64,000 bases of DNA, from assembly GCF_000384235.1 (NCBI RefSeq), contig NZ_KB913033.1, positions 1,991,164 through 2,055,163 of the forward strand, given 5' to 3'. The notes under the pieces are model-generated. The model searched no databases. It had not been told where the DNA came from and saw only the letters and a list, made by a program, of their open reading frames with translations. Of this stretch, positions 8,731 to 19,152 are shown one piece after another (the first letter of the stretch is position 1; each line of letters begins with the position of its first letter). Made by a program: the position numbers and the translations under genes. The DNA is from Hydrogenovibrio halophilus DSM 15072. GTDB taxonomy: Bacteria; Pseudomonadota; Gammaproteobacteria; Thiomicrospirales; Thiomicrospiraceae.

Positions 8731-9966
8731 ATGAGCAGATTACGTTTTATGGACAAGCTGCTGGGTAGAGTTGAGGTTGAGTGGAAGGCGCTTGAGGATG
8801 TAACGGAATATTCACCTACAAGAGTTGATGTCGATGTGCTTGATAAGGACTCTTTCGTTGGTGTTGATAATCTTGTAGCCGAAAAAGGTGGACGTGTCGA
8901 TGCAAATTATTTGCCGAAAACTGCCCGTTTAACGGCATACAAACCAGGCGATATCCTCATTGGTAATATTCGTCCGTACTTGAAGAAGGTATGGAGAGCA
9001 ACAAATTCAGGTGGCTGTAGTGGCGACGTGCTTGCTGTGCGCATTCAAGAGAAGAGCGAGCCATTCGTAGACTCAGAATTTCTTTACTATATTTTGTCAT
9101 CTGACGATTTCTTCTCGTACAACATGCAGCACGCGAAAGGCGCAAAGATGCCTCGTGGGGATAAATCCGCGATTTTGAAATATCAAATCCCCATCCCCTG
9201 TCCAGATAAACCAGAAAAGTCGCTTGAGATTCAGGGCGAAATCGTTCGCATCCTCGACACCTTTACCGAGCTGACCGCCGAGCTGACCGCCGAGCTGACC
9301 GCCCGAAAAAAACAATACAACTACTACCGCGACCAGTTGTTGAGTTTTGAAGAAGGCGAAGTCGAGTGGAAGACGTTGGGGGAGATTGGTCAAGTTCGTA
9401 TGTGTAAGCGGATTTTAAAATCACAGACGTTGCCCGATGGTGATATTCCTTTCTATAAAATTGGGACTTTTGGTAAGACCCCAAATGCTTATATTTCTAA
9501 AGCTCTGTTTGAAGAGTACAAATCAAAATACAGCTATCCTAGGATTGGTGAGGTTCTGATTTCTGCAAGCGGAACTATTGGGCGTACAGTTATATTTGAT
9601 GGCCGAGATTCATATTTTCAGGATAGCAATATTGTCTGGATTGAGAATGATGAAGAAATCGTATTAAACAAGTTTTTATTTTATTTCTACCAGATTGCAA
9701 ACTGGGGCGTATCTGAGGGAGGAACAATAAAGCGGCTTTATAATGATAATTTACGGAAGCTTCCTATCCCAATACCCTACCCAAATGCCCCTCAAAAATC
9801 GCTTGAAGAGCAAGCTCGTATTGTCGCCATTCTCGACAAATTCGACACCTTAACCCACTCCATCACCGAAGGCTTACCGCGCGAAATCGAGTTGCGTCAG
9901 AAGCAATACGAATACTACCGCGATCTGCTGCTCAGCTTCCCCAGACCAAAAGATGAGGTGGCCTGA
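8731..9966 (+). CDS. hsdS: Type I restriction-modification specificity subunit (type IC-like)
   Basis: DNA-recognition subunit of 411 residues with two target-recognition domains (about residues 10-165 and 210-370). Each is followed by a conserved helical spacer: ILDTFTELTAELTAELTA with RKKQYNYYRDQLLSF, then ILDKFDTLTHSITEGL with RQKQYEYYRDLLLSF. The first spacer contains a perfect 12-bp repeat (x3) encoding ELTA. In EcoR124I-type enzymes the number of such TAEL units sets the length of the non-specific gap in the recognition site. The recognition-domain DNA is markedly A+T-rich compared with the flanks, as usual for shuffled hsdS domains. The start is one base after the fic stop. Confidence 0.96.
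   Translation: MSRLRFMDKLLGRVEVEWKALEDVTEYSPTRVDVDVLDKDSFVGVDNLVAEKGGRVDANYLPKTARLTAYKPGDILIGNIRPYLKKVWRATNSGGCSGDVLAVRIQEKSEPFVDSEFLYYILSSDDFFSYNMQHAKGAKMPRGDKSAILKYQIPIPCPDKPEKSLEIQGEIVRILDTFTELTAELTAELTARKKQYNYYRDQLLSFEEGEVEWKTLGEIGQVRMCKRILKSQTLPDGDIPFYKIGTFGKTPNAYISKALFEEYKSKYSYPRIGEVLISASGTIGRTVIFDGRDSYFQDSNIVWIENDEEIVLNKFLFYFYQIANWGVSEGGTIKRLYNDNLRKLPIPIPYPNAPQKSLEEQARIVAILDKFDTLTHSITEGLPREIELRQKQYEYYRDLLLSFPRPKDEVA
9268..9303 (+). repeat. 12-bp tandem repeat x3 in hsdS spacer
   Basis: GAGCTGACCGCC repeated three times without error at 9268-9279, 9280-9291 and 9292-9303, encoding (ELTA)3, residues 180-191. Unit gain or loss keeps the frame and lengthens or shortens the spacer helix. 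Confidence 0.97.
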
Positions 9967-11019
9967 ATGAGCCGCACAAAAAACGCGCCGCCGACCATTC
10001 GTTCCTCCGCCGCAGAATACCTGACGTTTATTGCTGCCACGGGCGATGGCGGTGTCGAGGCGATTTATGCCGATGAAGAAATATGGCTCAGTCAGAAAAT
10101 GATGGGGGTGCTTTATGATGTCGAAACCCACACCATCAATTACCACCTGAAAAAAGTGTTTTCTGACAGCGAGTTAGAGGAAGACGCAGTTATTCGAGAT
10201 TTTCGAATCACTGCCAGTGATGGCAAAAACTACAACACCAAACATTATAAGTTGGCCGCAACGATTGCCGTCGGTTACAAAGTCAATTCCGAGCGAGCCG
10301 TGCAGTTTCGCAAGTGGGCCACGGGCATTATCCATGAGTACACCCTTAAAGGGTTTGCCATGGACGATGAACGTCTTAAAAACGATGGCACGATACTGGG
10401 TAAAAAATACTTTGAAGAGCAGCTGCAACGCATTCGTGAGATACGGCTGAGCGAACGCAAGTTCTATCAAAAGATTACCGACATCTATGCCACGGCCATT
10501 GATTACGATGTTACGGCAAGCGCCACCAAGCGTTTTTTTGCCACGGTACAGAATAAATTGCACTGGGCAATCCACGGACAGACGGCGGCAGAAGTGGTTT
10601 ATCATCGTGCCGATGCGCAACAGGAAAATATGGGCTTAACGTCATGGAAAGACGCGCCTGATGGCAAAATCCATAAGTTTGATGTGAGTGTTGCGAAAAA
10701 TTATCTGACGGATCATGAATTGGTGCAGTTGCAAAGGCTGGTGAATGCTTATCTTGATGTCGCCGAAGATATGGCCTTGCGGCAAATTCCCATGACCATG
10801 GCCGATTGGGAGCAACGTCTTAATCGCTTTATTGAAGCAACTGACCGGGACGTTCTGCAAGATGCGGGTCAGGTGTCGGCTGAAATTGCGAGAGCGCATG
10901 CCGAAAGCGAGTTTGAAAAATACCGCATCGTACAGGATCGCCTCTACCAATCAGACTTTGATAGAGCGATAAAAAATCTGGCACGGCAAGGCGAAAACAA
11001 ACAGGGTATCGATGAATGA
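9967..11019 (+). CDS. RhuM-family protein (R-M associated)
   Basis: This 350-residue protein matches the RhuM (virulence protein RhuM) family, named from a Salmonella pathogenicity island and commonly found inside type I R-M operons. The N-terminal part has the KilA-N-like or DNA-binding look of the family: [20 protein letters not shown], then [13 protein letters not shown], then [20 protein letters not shown]. This is followed by a long helical C-terminal half with [14 protein letters not shown] and the [16 protein letters not shown] block. No catalytic motif is evident and the biochemical function is unknown. It starts immediately after the hsdS stop and overlaps hsdR by four bases, so it is a translationally coupled member of the operon. 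Confidence 0.88.
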   Translation: MSRTKNAPPTIRSSAAEYLTFIAATGDGGVEAIYADEEIWLSQKMMGVLYDVETHTINYHLKKVFSDSELEEDAVIRDFRITASDGKNYNTKHYKLAATIAVGYKVNSERAVQFRKWATGIIHEYTLKGFAMDDERLKNDGTILGKKYFEEQLQRIREIRLSERKFYQKITDIYATAIDYDVTASATKRFFATVQNKLHWAIHGQTAAEVVYHRADAQQENMGLTSWKDAPDGKIHKFDVSVAKNYLTDHELVQLQRLVNAYLDVAEDMALRQIPMTMADWEQRLNRFIEATDRDVLQDAGQVSAEIARAHAESEFEKYRIVQDRLYQSDFDRAIKNLARQGENKQGIDE

Positions 11020-14000
11020 CGGATTACAAAACCATCGCCGAATCAAAGAACTTTATTGTTCTTGACCAATACAGCAGAGAATTGCAGGTCAACGAATGTT
11101 ACCAAAGCGAATACGATCTGGAACAGGAGCTGATTGATGATCTGCGAAACCAGGGCTATGAGTTTTTAACAAATATTACCAGGCCTGGTGATTTGTTGGC
11201 CAATGTGCGCACGCAGTTGCAGACATTGAATTCGGTGGCGTTTTCAGACGGCGAATGGCAACGTTTTGTGGAAACCTATCTGGATAAGCCCAGTGATTCC
11301 ATCGTCGATAAAACCCGCAAAATCCATGATGACTATATCCACGACTTTGTGTTTGACGATGGCCGAATCCAGAACATTTATCTGGTCGATAAAAAGAACA
11401 TCGCTCGCAACAAGGTGCAGGTGATCAAGCAGTTTGAGCAAAGCGGCAGCCATGCCAATCGCTATGATGTGACCGTTCTGGTGAATGGCTTGCCGCTGGT
11501 TCAGGTTGAACTGAAAAAACGCGGTGTGGCCATTCGCGAAGCCTTTAACCAGGTTCATCGCTACAGTAAAGAGAGCTTTAACAGTGAGCATTCGCTCTAT
11601 CGGTATTTGCAGCTGTTTGTGATTTCCAATGGGACGGACACGCGCTACTTTGCCAATACGGTCAAGCGCAATAAAAACAGCTTTGATTTCACCATGAACT
11701 GGGCGAAGTCCGACAACGCCCTGATTAAGGACTTAAAGGATTTTACGGCCACGTTCTTTCAGAAAAATACGCTGCTCAAGGTGTTGTTGCATTATTCGGT
11801 GTTCGATGTCAGTGATACGTTGCTGGTCATGCGCCCGTATCAGATCGCGGCCACGGAGCGCATTTTATGGAAAGTGAAAAGTGCCTATGAAACAAAGAAC
11901 TGGGCCAAGCCGGAAAGTGGCGGGTATGTGTGGCATACCACCGGTTCGGGCAAGACGCTCACCAGTTTCAAGGCGGCACGTCTGGCGACCGAATTGGCGT
12001 TTATTGACAAGGTGTTTTTTGTGGTGGATCGAAAAGATCTGGATTACCAGACCATGAAAGAGTACCAGCGCTTTTCACCGGACAGTGTGAACGGGTCTGA
12101 CAGCACGGCAGGGCTTAAGCGCAATTTGGACAAGGATGACAATAAAATCATTGTCACGACGATTCAGAAACTCAATAACCTGATGAAAAGTGAAGGCGAT
12201 CTGCCGGTGTACAACCAGCAGGTGGTGTTTATATTTGATGAAGCCCACCGCAGTCAATTTGGTGAGGCGCAGAAAAACCTGAAGAAGAAGTTCAAAAAGT
12301 TTTATCAGTTTGGGTTTACCGGAACTCCGATATTTCCGCAAAATGCGCTGGGTGCTGAGACCACGGCCAGTGTGTTTGGCCGTGAGCTGCATTCTTATGT
12401 GATTACCGACGCCATTCGGGATGAAAAGGTATTGAAATTCAAGGTGGACTACAACGATGTGCGCCCGCAGTTTAAAGCCATTGAAACCGAAACCGATGAG
12501 AAAAAACTCAATGCCGCAGAAAACAAGCAAGCCCTGTTGCACCCTGAGCGCATCCATGAGGTATCGCAATATATTCTCAAAAGCTTTCGCCAGAAGACCC
12601 ATCGTCTGCAAGCAGGCAGCCATGGATTTAATGCCATGTTCGCCGTGAGCAGCGTGGATGCCGCCAAACTGTACTATGAATCGTTTGGACAATTGCAGAA
12701 AGACGCTGTTAACCCGCTTAAAGTCGCTACCATTTTTTCGTTTGCGGCCAATGAAGAGCAGGATGCTGTGGGCGAAATTCTGGACGAAAGCTTTGATGTG
12801 TCTGCCATGAACAGCAGCGCGAAAGAATTTCTGACTGCGGCCATTGATGAGTATAACGCCACGTTTAAAACCCGTTTTTCTGTCGAAAGTAAATCATTTG
12901 AAAACTATTACCGTGATTTGGCCAAACGAGTAAAGGGCGAAGATGGCAATGGCGTGAAATTGCCTGCAGAAGAAAGGGTCGATTTGTTGATTGTGGTGGG
13001 CATGTTCCTCACCGGGTTTGATGCGCCCGCTCTCAATACGTTGTTTGTGGATAAAAACCTGCGTTATCACGGTTTGATCCAAGCGTATTCACGCACAAAC
13101 CGTATTTATGATGCCACCAAAACCTTTGGCAACATTGTCACTTTTCGTGATTTGGAGAAGCCCACGGTGGATGCCATCACACTTTTTGGTGATCGAAACA
13201 CCAAAAATGTGGTGTTGGAAAAAAGTTATCAGGCCTATATGGAAGGCTTTACCGATTTGGTCACCGGTGAAGCTAGACGTGGTTTTATGGAGGTGGTCAG
13301 TGAATTGGAACAACGCTTCCCCAAACCGGATGAGATTGTGAAAGAGCAGGACAAAAAGGACTTCGCCAAGCTTTTTGGTGAATATCTCCGGGTTGAAAAT
13401 ATTCTGCAGAACTACGATGAGTTTGCCAGTTTGAAAGCCTTGCAAAGCATTGATGTCCATGATTCAGAGGCAGTGGAAAGCTTCAAGGCTGAGCATTATT
13501 TAACCGATGAAGAATTGTCTGCGCTGCAAACGATTAGAGTGCCCTCCGAGCGAATCGTTCAGGATTACCGCTCAACCTATAACGATATTCGTGATTGGCA
13601 ACGGCGAGAGAGAGCGGCAGAAGCCAAAGATGCTTCCACAGTTGATTGGGATGATGTGGTTTTTGAAGTGGATTTGCTGAAATCGCAGGAAATCAATCTG
13701 GATTACATTCTGGAATTGATTTTTGAGCACAACAGGAAAAACAAGACAAAGACAGAGCTGATTGAAGAGGTGCGGCGTCTGATACGTGCGAGTTTGGGAA
13801 ATCGCGCAAAAGAGAGTTTGATGGTTGAGTTTATCGAACAAACCGACCTGGATGAGATCGGTGATAAAGCCACGATCATTGACGAGTTCTTTCAGTTTGC
13901 ACAGGCAGAGCAAGCACGTGAAGCAGAAGCACTGATACGTTCGGAGGGGTTAAATAAAGAGGCGGCCAAACGGTATATGACGGCATCCTTAAAACGGGAA

Positions 14001-14147
14001 TACGCCAGTGAGAACGGGACAGAACTTAACGCAACGCTGCCTAAAATGAGCCCGCTTAACCCGCAATACAAAACCAAAAAGCAAAGCGTGTTTCAGAAAA
14101 TATCTGCGTTTGTTGAAAAGTTCAAAGGCGTTGGTGGGAAGATTTAG
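11016..14147 (+). CDS. hsdR: Type I restriction endonuclease subunit
   Basis: Motor and nuclease subunit of 1043 residues that translocates DNA using ATP and cleaves unmodified DNA away from the HsdS site. The N-terminal PD-(D/E)xK nuclease core reads YDVTVLVNG then VELKK. The SF2 helicase part has Walker A TTGSGKT (Lys313), DEAH in [11 protein letters not shown], and the TGTP motif. The C-terminal helical region binds HsdM/S. It overlaps rhuM by ATGA. An exact ACCAGGCCTGGT lies in frame at 11178-11189, encoding T-R-P-G near residue 55. The gene is complete, so the restriction system looks functional. Confidence 0.97.
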   Translation: MTDYKTIAESKNFIVLDQYSRELQVNECYQSEYDLEQELIDDLRNQGYEFLTNITRPGDLLANVRTQLQTLNSVAFSDGEWQRFVETYLDKPSDSIVDKTRKIHDDYIHDFVFDDGRIQNIYLVDKKNIARNKVQVIKQFEQSGSHANRYDVTVLVNGLPLVQVELKKRGVAIREAFNQVHRYSKESFNSEHSLYRYLQLFVISNGTDTRYFANTVKRNKNSFDFTMNWAKSDNALIKDLKDFTATFFQKNTLLKVLLHYSVFDVSDTLLVMRPYQIAATERILWKVKSAYETKNWAKPESGGYVWHTTGSGKTLTSFKAARLATELAFIDKVFFVVDRKDLDYQTMKEYQRFSPDSVNGSDSTAGLKRNLDKDDNKIIVTTIQKLNNLMKSEGDLPVYNQQVVFIFDEAHRSQFGEAQKNLKKKFKKFYQFGFTGTPIFPQNALGAETTASVFGRELHSYVITDAIRDEKVLKFKVDYNDVRPQFKAIETETDEKKLNAAENKQALLHPERIHEVSQYILKSFRQKTHRLQAGSHGFNAMFAVSSVDAAKLYYESFGQLQKDAVNPLKVATIFSFAANEEQDAVGEILDESFDVSAMNSSAKEFLTAAIDEYNATFKTRFSVESKSFENYYRDLAKRVKGEDGNGVKLPAEERVDLLIVVGMFLTGFDAPALNTLFVDKNLRYHGLIQAYSRTNRIYDATKTFGNIVTFRDLEKPTVDAITLFGDRNTKNVVLEKSYQAYMEGFTDLVTGEARRGFMEVVSELEQRFPKPDEIVKEQDKKDFAKLFGEYLRVENILQNYDEFASLKALQSIDVHDSEAVESFKAEHYLTDEELSALQTIRVPSERIVQDYRSTYNDIRDWQRRERAAEAKDASTVDWDDVVFEVDLLKSQEINLDYILELIFEHNRKNKTKTELIEEVRRLIRASLGNRAKESLMVEFIEQTDLDEIGDKATIIDEFFQFAQAEQAREAEALIRSEGLNKEAAKRYMTASLKREYASENGTELNATLPKMSPLNPQYKTKKQSVFQKISAFVEKFKGVGGKI
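11178..11189. repeat. ACCAGGCCTGGT palindrome, copy 3 (inside hsdR)
   Basis: Exact core read in frame 1 (ACC AGG CCT GGT = T-R-P-G) in the N-terminal region of HsdR. Confidence 0.95.
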
Positions 14148-14166
14148 TTTGGTTTGTAAGGCGTTG

Positions 14167-14200
14167 ATACAAAAACCACCAGGCCTGGTGGTTTTTGTAT
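14167..14200. repeat. ACCAGGCCTGGT palindrome, copy 4 (34-bp perfect dyad)
   Basis: Core at 14178-14189. This is the longest perfect dyad in the window at 34 bp, including A5/T5 and ATAC/GTAT flanks. It lies between the convergent ends of hsdR and trpS. The arms plus T5 could act as a bidirectional Rho-independent terminator. Its inner 28 bp are identical to copy 2. Confidence 0.96.
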
Positions 14201-14225
14201 CTCGCATAGCAAGGCAAAAGACCGT

Positions 14226-15230
14226 TTAAGGCAAAACAAACCCAAAGGCTTGTTTGACCTTGTCCAGTGTGGGTTGGGCCTGTTCGCTGGCGCGGTCAGC
14301 TCCCTGTTTCAGGATGGCTTTGAGTTCGGCTTCGTCCTGACGTAGCCGATGGTAGCGTTCCTGTATCGGACGCAGGTATTCGACCACCAGTTCGCCCAGT
14401 TCCACTTTGAGGTGGCCGTACATTTTGCCTTCGAAGTGTTGTTCGATTTCGGCGATGAGCTTGCCGCTGATCACCGAATAGATGGTCAGCAGGTTGGACA
14501 CGCCCGGTTTGTTTTCGAGGTCGTAAATGATCTCAGTGCCGGAATCGGTCTGGGCTTTTTTGAACTTTTTGAGAATGGTTTTGGGCTCATCCAGCAGTCC
14601 GATCAGGTTGTTTTTGTTGTCGTCGGATTTGGACATTTTCTGGGTCGGTTCCTGCAGGCTCATAATGCGGCCACCGGACTGGGCTTCGGGAATGAAGGGT
14701 TCGGGTACTTTGAACAGTTCGCGCTCAAAACGGTGGTTGACCCGGGTGGCGATGTCGCGGGTCAGCTCCAGATGCTGTTTCTGGTCGGCTCCGACCGGCA
14801 CCAGTTCGGTTTGGTACAGCAGAATGTCGGCGGCCATCAACACCGGGTAGTCAAACAGTCCCACATTGATGTTCTGGGCGTGTTTCTGGGACTTGTCCTT
14901 GAACTGGGTCATGCGATTGAGTTCGCCCATGTAGGCGGCGCAATTGAGAATCCAGGCCAGTTCGGCGTGCGCTGGCACATGCGACTGAATGAACACGGTG
15001 CTTTTGTCCGGGTCAATGCCGCAGGCCAGGTACAGGGCGACAAAATCCAGACTGCGTCGCGCCAGATCGGCCGGGTCCTGTTCGACCGTAATCGCGTGCA
15101 TATTGACCAGCGAATATAGGCACTGGTAGTCGTTCTGCAACTGAACCCAGTTCTTGAGCGAACCGATGTAGTTGCCCAGCATCAGATCGCCGGAGGGTTG
15201 AATGCCACTGAAAAGGGTTGGCTGATTCAT
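14226..15230 (-). CDS. trpS: Tryptophanyl-tRNA synthetase
   Basis: Class I aminoacyl-tRNA synthetase charging tRNA-Trp in the cytoplasm. The ATG at 15230 gives 334 residues, the same as the E. coli enzyme, and is preceded by GGGAGAAG. A longer in-frame opening to 15761 has no homology character and is rejected. The HIGH-type motif is in [13 protein letters not shown], and KMSKS is exact ([13 protein letters not shown]). The gene converges on hsdR with palindrome copy 4 between them. It diverges from pcnB across a ~195-bp region that must hold both promoters. Confidence 0.97.
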   Translation of the reverse strand: MNQPTLFSGIQPSGDLMLGNYIGSLKNWVQLQNDYQCLYSLVNMHAITVEQDPADLARRSLDFVALYLACGIDPDKSTVFIQSHVPAHAELAWILNCAAYMGELNRMTQFKDKSQKHAQNINVGLFDYPVLMAADILLYQTELVPVGADQKQHLELTRDIATRVNHRFERELFKVPEPFIPEAQSGGRIMSLQEPTQKMSKSDDNKNNLIGLLDEPKTILKKFKKAQTDSGTEIIYDLENKPGVSNLLTIYSVISGKLIAEIEQHFEGKMYGHLKVELGELVVEYLRPIQERYHRLRQDEAELKAILKQGADRASEQAQPTLDKVKQAFGFVLP

Positions 15231-15425
15231 GCGTTTGTCTTCTCCCGAAACATCGAAATGGGCGCTATTTTCGCACTTTTGAGCGCTAAATGCGAGGTAT
15301 TGGCTCCGACTGAATGCGCATTGGTTGGCACTGAGTGCAAAAGCCGCTAAAATGACTGATTTTTGCAGACCATTTCTTTGAGATCTCTCAGCAGGAAGTG
15401 GCCAATCAGGAACCGATTCCACAGT

Positions 15426-16889
15426 ATGCCTATGCAGCGATTTATTCAGCGTCTTGTTAAGAAACTCTCTCCCAAACGTCTGAGCCAGCCCTCTCCATCG
15501 GGTCCGACAAGCAAGCAGATTCTTTCGCGTGACCAGCACGGCGTTTCCCGCTCTCAAATCGACAAGCATGCGCTGGATGTGCTTTACGGACTGAAACGCG
15601 CCGGTTACGAAGCCTATCTGGTCGGCGGCGGTGTGCGCGATCTGTTGCTGGGGCTGGAACCCAAGGATTTTGACGTGGTCACCAACGCCGAACCCGAGGC
15701 AGTGAAAGCGGTGTTCAAAAACAAATGCCGTCTGATCGGTCGTCGTTTCCGGCTGGCGCATGTGCGTTTCGGGCGTCAGATCATCGAGGTGGCGACGTTT
15801 CGCGGCGACAGTGAAGCCAGCGAAGTGGCGGACAAGCCCAAAGGGCGCGGTCGTCTAAACCATACCCGCGCGGTGGACGGTCAGGGACGATTGTTGCGCG
15901 ACAACGTCTATGGCGGCATGGACGAGGATGTGTGGCGACGCGATTTTACCGTCAACAGCCTCTACTACAATATCCGCGACTTCAGTGTGGCCGATTACAC
16001 CGGCGGTCTGGATGACATCAAAGCCGGTGTGATCCGTTTGATCGGCGACCCGGAAACCCGTTACCGCGAAGACCCGGTGCGCATGATCCGGGCGGTGCGT
16101 TTTGCGGCCAAGCTGGGCTTTGAAATCGAACCGGGCACCCGCGATCCCATTTACGATCTGGCCCCTTTGCTCAAGGATGTGTCGCACGCACGCATGTTTG
16201 AAGAGGTGCTCAAACTGTTTCACAGCGGCGTGGCGGTGCAGGTGTTTGAAAAACTGCGCCACTTTGGTCTGTTTGCTTATCTGTTTCCACAGACCGAACA
16301 GATGCTGGCCGAACAGGCCGATGGCTTTCCCCGAATGCTGGTGATTGAGGCGCTCAAAAGCACCGACGACCGGATTCGGCATGGCAAAGGCGTCAATCCG
16401 GCGTTTTTGTTTGCGGCGATGCTGTGGGAGCCGATGGTGGCACGACGTGAACAGCTTCTGACCGAGGGGCTGAAGCCACAGGACGCGACCTTTGCGGCCG
16501 CCTCGGATGTGCTGGAATGGCAGCGTCCGGCCACGGCCGTGCCGCGGCGCTTTATCGGGCAGGTCAAGGACATCTGGAACCTGCAGTACCGTTTGCCGCG
16601 ATATCAGGGCGACAAGGCTCAGAAAATCGTGTCGCATCCGCGTTTTCGGGCGGCTTATGATTTTCTGGGGGTTCGGGTCTCGGCCGGGGCCGAAGAACTC
16701 AAAGAGGTGTTTGACTGGTGGACCCATTACCAGACGCTGGACGGGGTCGAGCAGGTGGCCTACGCCAATCAGGTGAAAAAACCTGGCTCACGCCGCCGTC
16801 GCCCCAGACGCAACCGCAACCCTTATCGCAAACGCGCCAATCCGGCACCGGGCAAGGAATCCCCAGCGACACCGAATGAGCAGGACTGA
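15426..16889 (+). CDS. pcnB: Poly(A) polymerase I
   Basis: Class II nucleotidyltransferase that adds 3' poly(A) tails to RNA and promotes decay. It is closely related to CCA-adding enzymes, but the long basic C-terminus identifies PcnB. The nucleotide-binding motif is [11 protein letters not shown], followed by the two metal-binding Asp residues in [10 protein letters not shown]. Later blocks are [11 protein letters not shown] and the [19 protein letters not shown] helix. The C-terminus ([18 protein letters not shown]) is very basic and probably binds RNA. The start is uncertain: ATG 15426 and ATG 15432 are both plausible, with no convincing ribosome-binding site. It overlaps folK by 14 bases, the common pcnB-folK arrangement. 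Confidence 0.94.
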   Translation: MPMQRFIQRLVKKLSPKRLSQPSPSGPTSKQILSRDQHGVSRSQIDKHALDVLYGLKRAGYEAYLVGGGVRDLLLGLEPKDFDVVTNAEPEAVKAVFKNKCRLIGRRFRLAHVRFGRQIIEVATFRGDSEASEVADKPKGRGRLNHTRAVDGQGRLLRDNVYGGMDEDVWRRDFTVNSLYYNIRDFSVADYTGGLDDIKAGVIRLIGDPETRYREDPVRMIRAVRFAAKLGFEIEPGTRDPIYDLAPLLKDVSHARMFEEVLKLFHSGVAVQVFEKLRHFGLFAYLFPQTEQMLAEQADGFPRMLVIEALKSTDDRIRHGKGVNPAFLFAAMLWEPMVARREQLLTEGLKPQDATFAAASDVLEWQRPATAVPRRFIGQVKDIWNLQYRLPRYQGDKAQKIVSHPRFRAAYDFLGVRVSAGAEELKEVFDWWTHYQTLDGVEQVAYANQVKKPGSRRRRPRRNRNPYRKRANPAPGKESPATPNEQD

Positions 16890-17370
16890 CGAACACACTG
16901 TTTATGTGGGGCTGGGCAGCAATCTGCACCGGCCAGCGCATCAGGTGCGTCAGGCGTTGACCGCGCTGGGTCAGTTGGAGCAAACGCGGTTGAATGCCTC
17001 ATCCCAGCTGTACGCGTCGCGTCCGCAGGGGCCACAGGATCAGCCGGACTTCGTCAATGCCGTGGCCTGCCTGTCCACCCGTTTGTCGCCTGAGGCTTTG
17101 CTGAGCGCGTTGCAGAATCTGGAACGCCAGCAGGGCAAAGTCAAAAACCGGCATTGGGGCGAAAGGGTGATTGATCTGGATCTGTTGTTGTATTCGGACT
17201 GGCTGATCGACACCAGAGCGTTAACGGTGCCGCATCCGCAGATTCAGCAACGCGATTTCGTGCTGGTTCCATTGCTGGAACTGGCACCCGAATTGCGCTG
17301 TCCCCGCACGGGCGAACCTTATCAGAAAATGCTGGCAAAATTGCCCGAACACTTTCTCACACCGTCCTGA
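16876..17370 (+). CDS. folK: 6-hydroxymethyl-7,8-dihydropterin pyrophosphokinase
   Basis: Transfers pyrophosphate from ATP to 6-hydroxymethyl-dihydropterin in folate synthesis. The 164-residue protein has the N-terminal YVGLGSNL and the family signature [16 protein letters not shown], whose Asp pair binds Mg-ATP. It then has [20 protein letters not shown], which is diagnostic of HPPK. The reading frame starts inside the end of pcnB, and panB follows after 19 bases, so pcnB-folK-panB-panC form one likely operon. Confidence 0.95.
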   Translation: MSRTDEHTVYVGLGSNLHRPAHQVRQALTALGQLEQTRLNASSQLYASRPQGPQDQPDFVNAVACLSTRLSPEALLSALQNLERQQGKVKNRHWGERVIDLDLLLYSDWLIDTRALTVPHPQIQQRDFVLVPLLELAPELRCPRTGEPYQKMLAKLPEHFLTPS

Positions 17371-17389
17371 ATCGTTCAAGGAGCCGTAC

Positions 17390-18163
17390 ATGATTCGCTT
17401 GAAAGACTTGCATGCCCTGAAAGCGGCGGGCGAAAAAATGGTCTGCCTGACGGCCTATGATGCCACCCAGTCTTACTGGGCAGCGCAAAACGAGGTCGAG
17501 ATTCTGCTGGTCGGCGATTCGCTGGGCATGGTGGTGCAGGGACATGACACCACTTTGCCGGTGAGCATGGATGAGATGATTTACCACACGCAAATGGTGC
17601 AGCGCCGAAATCACCAGGCCTGGTGCATGGTGGACATGCCGTTTATGAGCGATGCCACGCTGGAAACGGGCGTCCACAATGCCGGTCGTCTGATGAAAGA
17701 AGGCGGGGCCAATATGGTCAAGCTGGAAGGGCGCACCGAGTTTCATCGGCAATTGGTGAGCGCCCTCTCCGAGCAGGGCATTCCGGTGTGCGCGCATTTG
17801 GGGCTGTTGCCGCAATCGGTCCACAAAACCGGTTATCGCATGGTCGGAAAAGACGCGGCCGAAGCCGAACACCTTTTGGCCGATGCCCAGCGGTTTGAAG
17901 CCGCCGGGGCCGACATGCTGCTGCTTGAATGCGTGTCACCTTCGATCGCAAAAGTCATCACCGAGGCCCTGACGATTCCGGTCATCGGCATCGGGGCCGG
18001 GCCGGATACCGATGCCCAGGTGCTGGTCTGGCACGATGTGATGGGCCTGACCATCGGTGGCGCGCCGTCTTTCAGTCGCAATTTCCTGGCCGACACGGGC
18101 AGCGTCGGTTCGGCGATACAAGCCTATGTCAAGGCGGTGAAAACCGGCGATTTTCCTGAATAA
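17390..18163 (+). CDS. panB: Ketopantoate hydroxymethyltransferase
   Basis: First committed step of pantothenate synthesis: 2-ketoisovalerate plus methylene-tetrahydrofolate gives ketopantoate. At 257 residues it is near family length. The N-terminal [12 protein letters not shown], the metal-ligand [13 protein letters not shown] and the C-terminal [18 protein letters not shown] blocks are intact. AAGGAG lies just before the ATG. An exact palindrome at 17613-17624 encodes Q-A-W inside [14 protein letters not shown], where other PanB proteins have a different, mostly hydrophobic strand before DLPF. The palindrome therefore appears to have shaped the protein here. It sits beside panC, and the folate link with folK is biochemically sensible. 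Confidence 0.96.
   Translation: MIRLKDLHALKAAGEKMVCLTAYDATQSYWAAQNEVEILLVGDSLGMVVQGHDTTLPVSMDEMIYHTQMVQRRNHQAWCMVDMPFMSDATLETGVHNAGRLMKEGGANMVKLEGRTEFHRQLVSALSEQGIPVCAHLGLLPQSVHKTGYRMVGKDAAEAEHLLADAQRFEAAGADMLLLECVSPSIAKVITEALTIPVIGIGAGPDTDAQVLVWHDVMGLTIGGAPSFSRNFLADTGSVGSAIQAYVKAVKTGDFPE
17613..17624. repeat. ACCAGGCCTGGT palindrome, copy 5 (inside panB)
   Basis: Exact core read in frame 2 (CAC CAG GCC TGG TGC = H-Q-A-W-C). The dyad extends one base on each side (C/G). Confidence 0.95.
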
Positions 18164-18174
18164 ACGAGGTGTGT

Positions 18175-19062
18175 GTGCAAACGGTTTCCGATCCGCAGTC
18201 GCTGCGCGAACAGGTGCAGGCCTGGCAAAAAAACGGGTTGACGGTGGCGCTGGTGCCCACCATGGGCAATCTGCATGCCGGGCATTTGAGTCTGATTGAT
18301 CGAGCGCGTGAAGCGGCCGACAGGGTGGTGGTGTCGGTGTTTGTCAATCCGCTGCAATTTGGTCCGAATGAGGATTTTGACGACTATCCCCGAACCCTGA
18401 CCGACGATGAACGCCAGTGTCGGCAGCAGGGCGCGGACCTGCTGTTTGCGCCCGGTGTGGCCGTGATGTATCCGGGCTACCGGCACGGTCAACCCTACTT
18501 GGCCACGCGCCTTCAGGCCGACCCGCGGTTGGCCCAAACTTTTGAAGGCGCAGACCGGCCCGGTCATTTTGACGGCGTGGTAACGGTGGTGGCCAAACTG
18601 TTCCATCTGGTGCAGCCGGATGTGGCCGTATTCGGTCAGAAAGACCTGCAGCAGTATGCGGTGCTTGAAAAAATGGTGACCGATCTGGCGATGCCGGTGC
18701 GATTGATCCGCACGCCCATTGTGCGTGAAACCGACGGATTGGCGCTGAGTTCGCGCAACCAATATTTGAATTCAGCAGAACGTGCACTGGCCCCTTCTCT
18801 GGCGCAGACCCTGCAGTCGGTCTGTGTGCGCATACAGGATGCGCCCGCCAAAAGTGCATCGATCTTGCAGCAGGCCAGTCAGGACTTGCAAGCTCTGGGG
18901 TTTCAGGTGCATTATTTCTCGCTGGTGGCGCTGCCCACCCTGCAAGCGGTCATCGATCCGCAGATGCCGTGCCGAGACGATGGCTCGGAATTTGCTGTGG
19001 TGGTCGCGGCCACTCTGGGCCAGACACGCTTGTTGGATAACCGGATCCTGCGCTTGAGCTGA
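18175..19062 (+). CDS. panC: Pantothenate synthetase
   Basis: Condenses pantoate with beta-alanine using ATP. The 295-residue protein has the nucleotidyltransferase HIGH motif in VPTMGNLHAGHLSLI and the KMSKS-like LALSSRNQYL. The start is uncertain between GTG 18169 and GTG 18175. GAGG (18166-18169) lies better for 18175, giving MQTVSDPQSL as N-terminus. Only 11 bases separate it from panB, so the two are co-transcribed. Palindrome copy 6 follows nine bases after the stop. panD is 1.9 kb further on, on the other strand. Confidence 0.95.
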   Translation: MQTVSDPQSLREQVQAWQKNGLTVALVPTMGNLHAGHLSLIDRAREAADRVVVSVFVNPLQFGPNEDFDDYPRTLTDDERQCRQQGADLLFAPGVAVMYPGYRHGQPYLATRLQADPRLAQTFEGADRPGHFDGVVTVVAKLFHLVQPDVAVFGQKDLQQYAVLEKMVTDLAMPVRLIRTPIVRETDGLALSSRNQYLNSAERALAPSLAQTLQSVCVRIQDAPAKSASILQQASQDLQALGFQVHYFSLVALPTLQAVIDPQMPCRDDGSEFAVVVAATLGQTRLLDNRILRLS

Positions 19063-19071
19063 TGGATTTTG

Positions 19072-19083
19072 ACCAGGCCTGGT
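19072..19083. repeat. ACCAGGCCTGGT palindrome, copy 6
   Basis: Exact core nine bases after the panC stop, in the panC-motA gap. The flanks do not extend the dyad. Confidence 0.95.
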
Positions 19084-19152
19084 GATTGTCAGAACCGGAT
19101 TGTCTGAGTCGTTGGCCTTGCGCCAGAAACGCCCTATTTTTAAAAGGATGCC

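Noticed and set aside
15231-15761. N-terminal extension of TrpS to 511 residues
   Set aside because: The extension overlaps the divergent pcnB gene, has no family similarity, and a good ribosome-binding site precedes the ATG at 15230.
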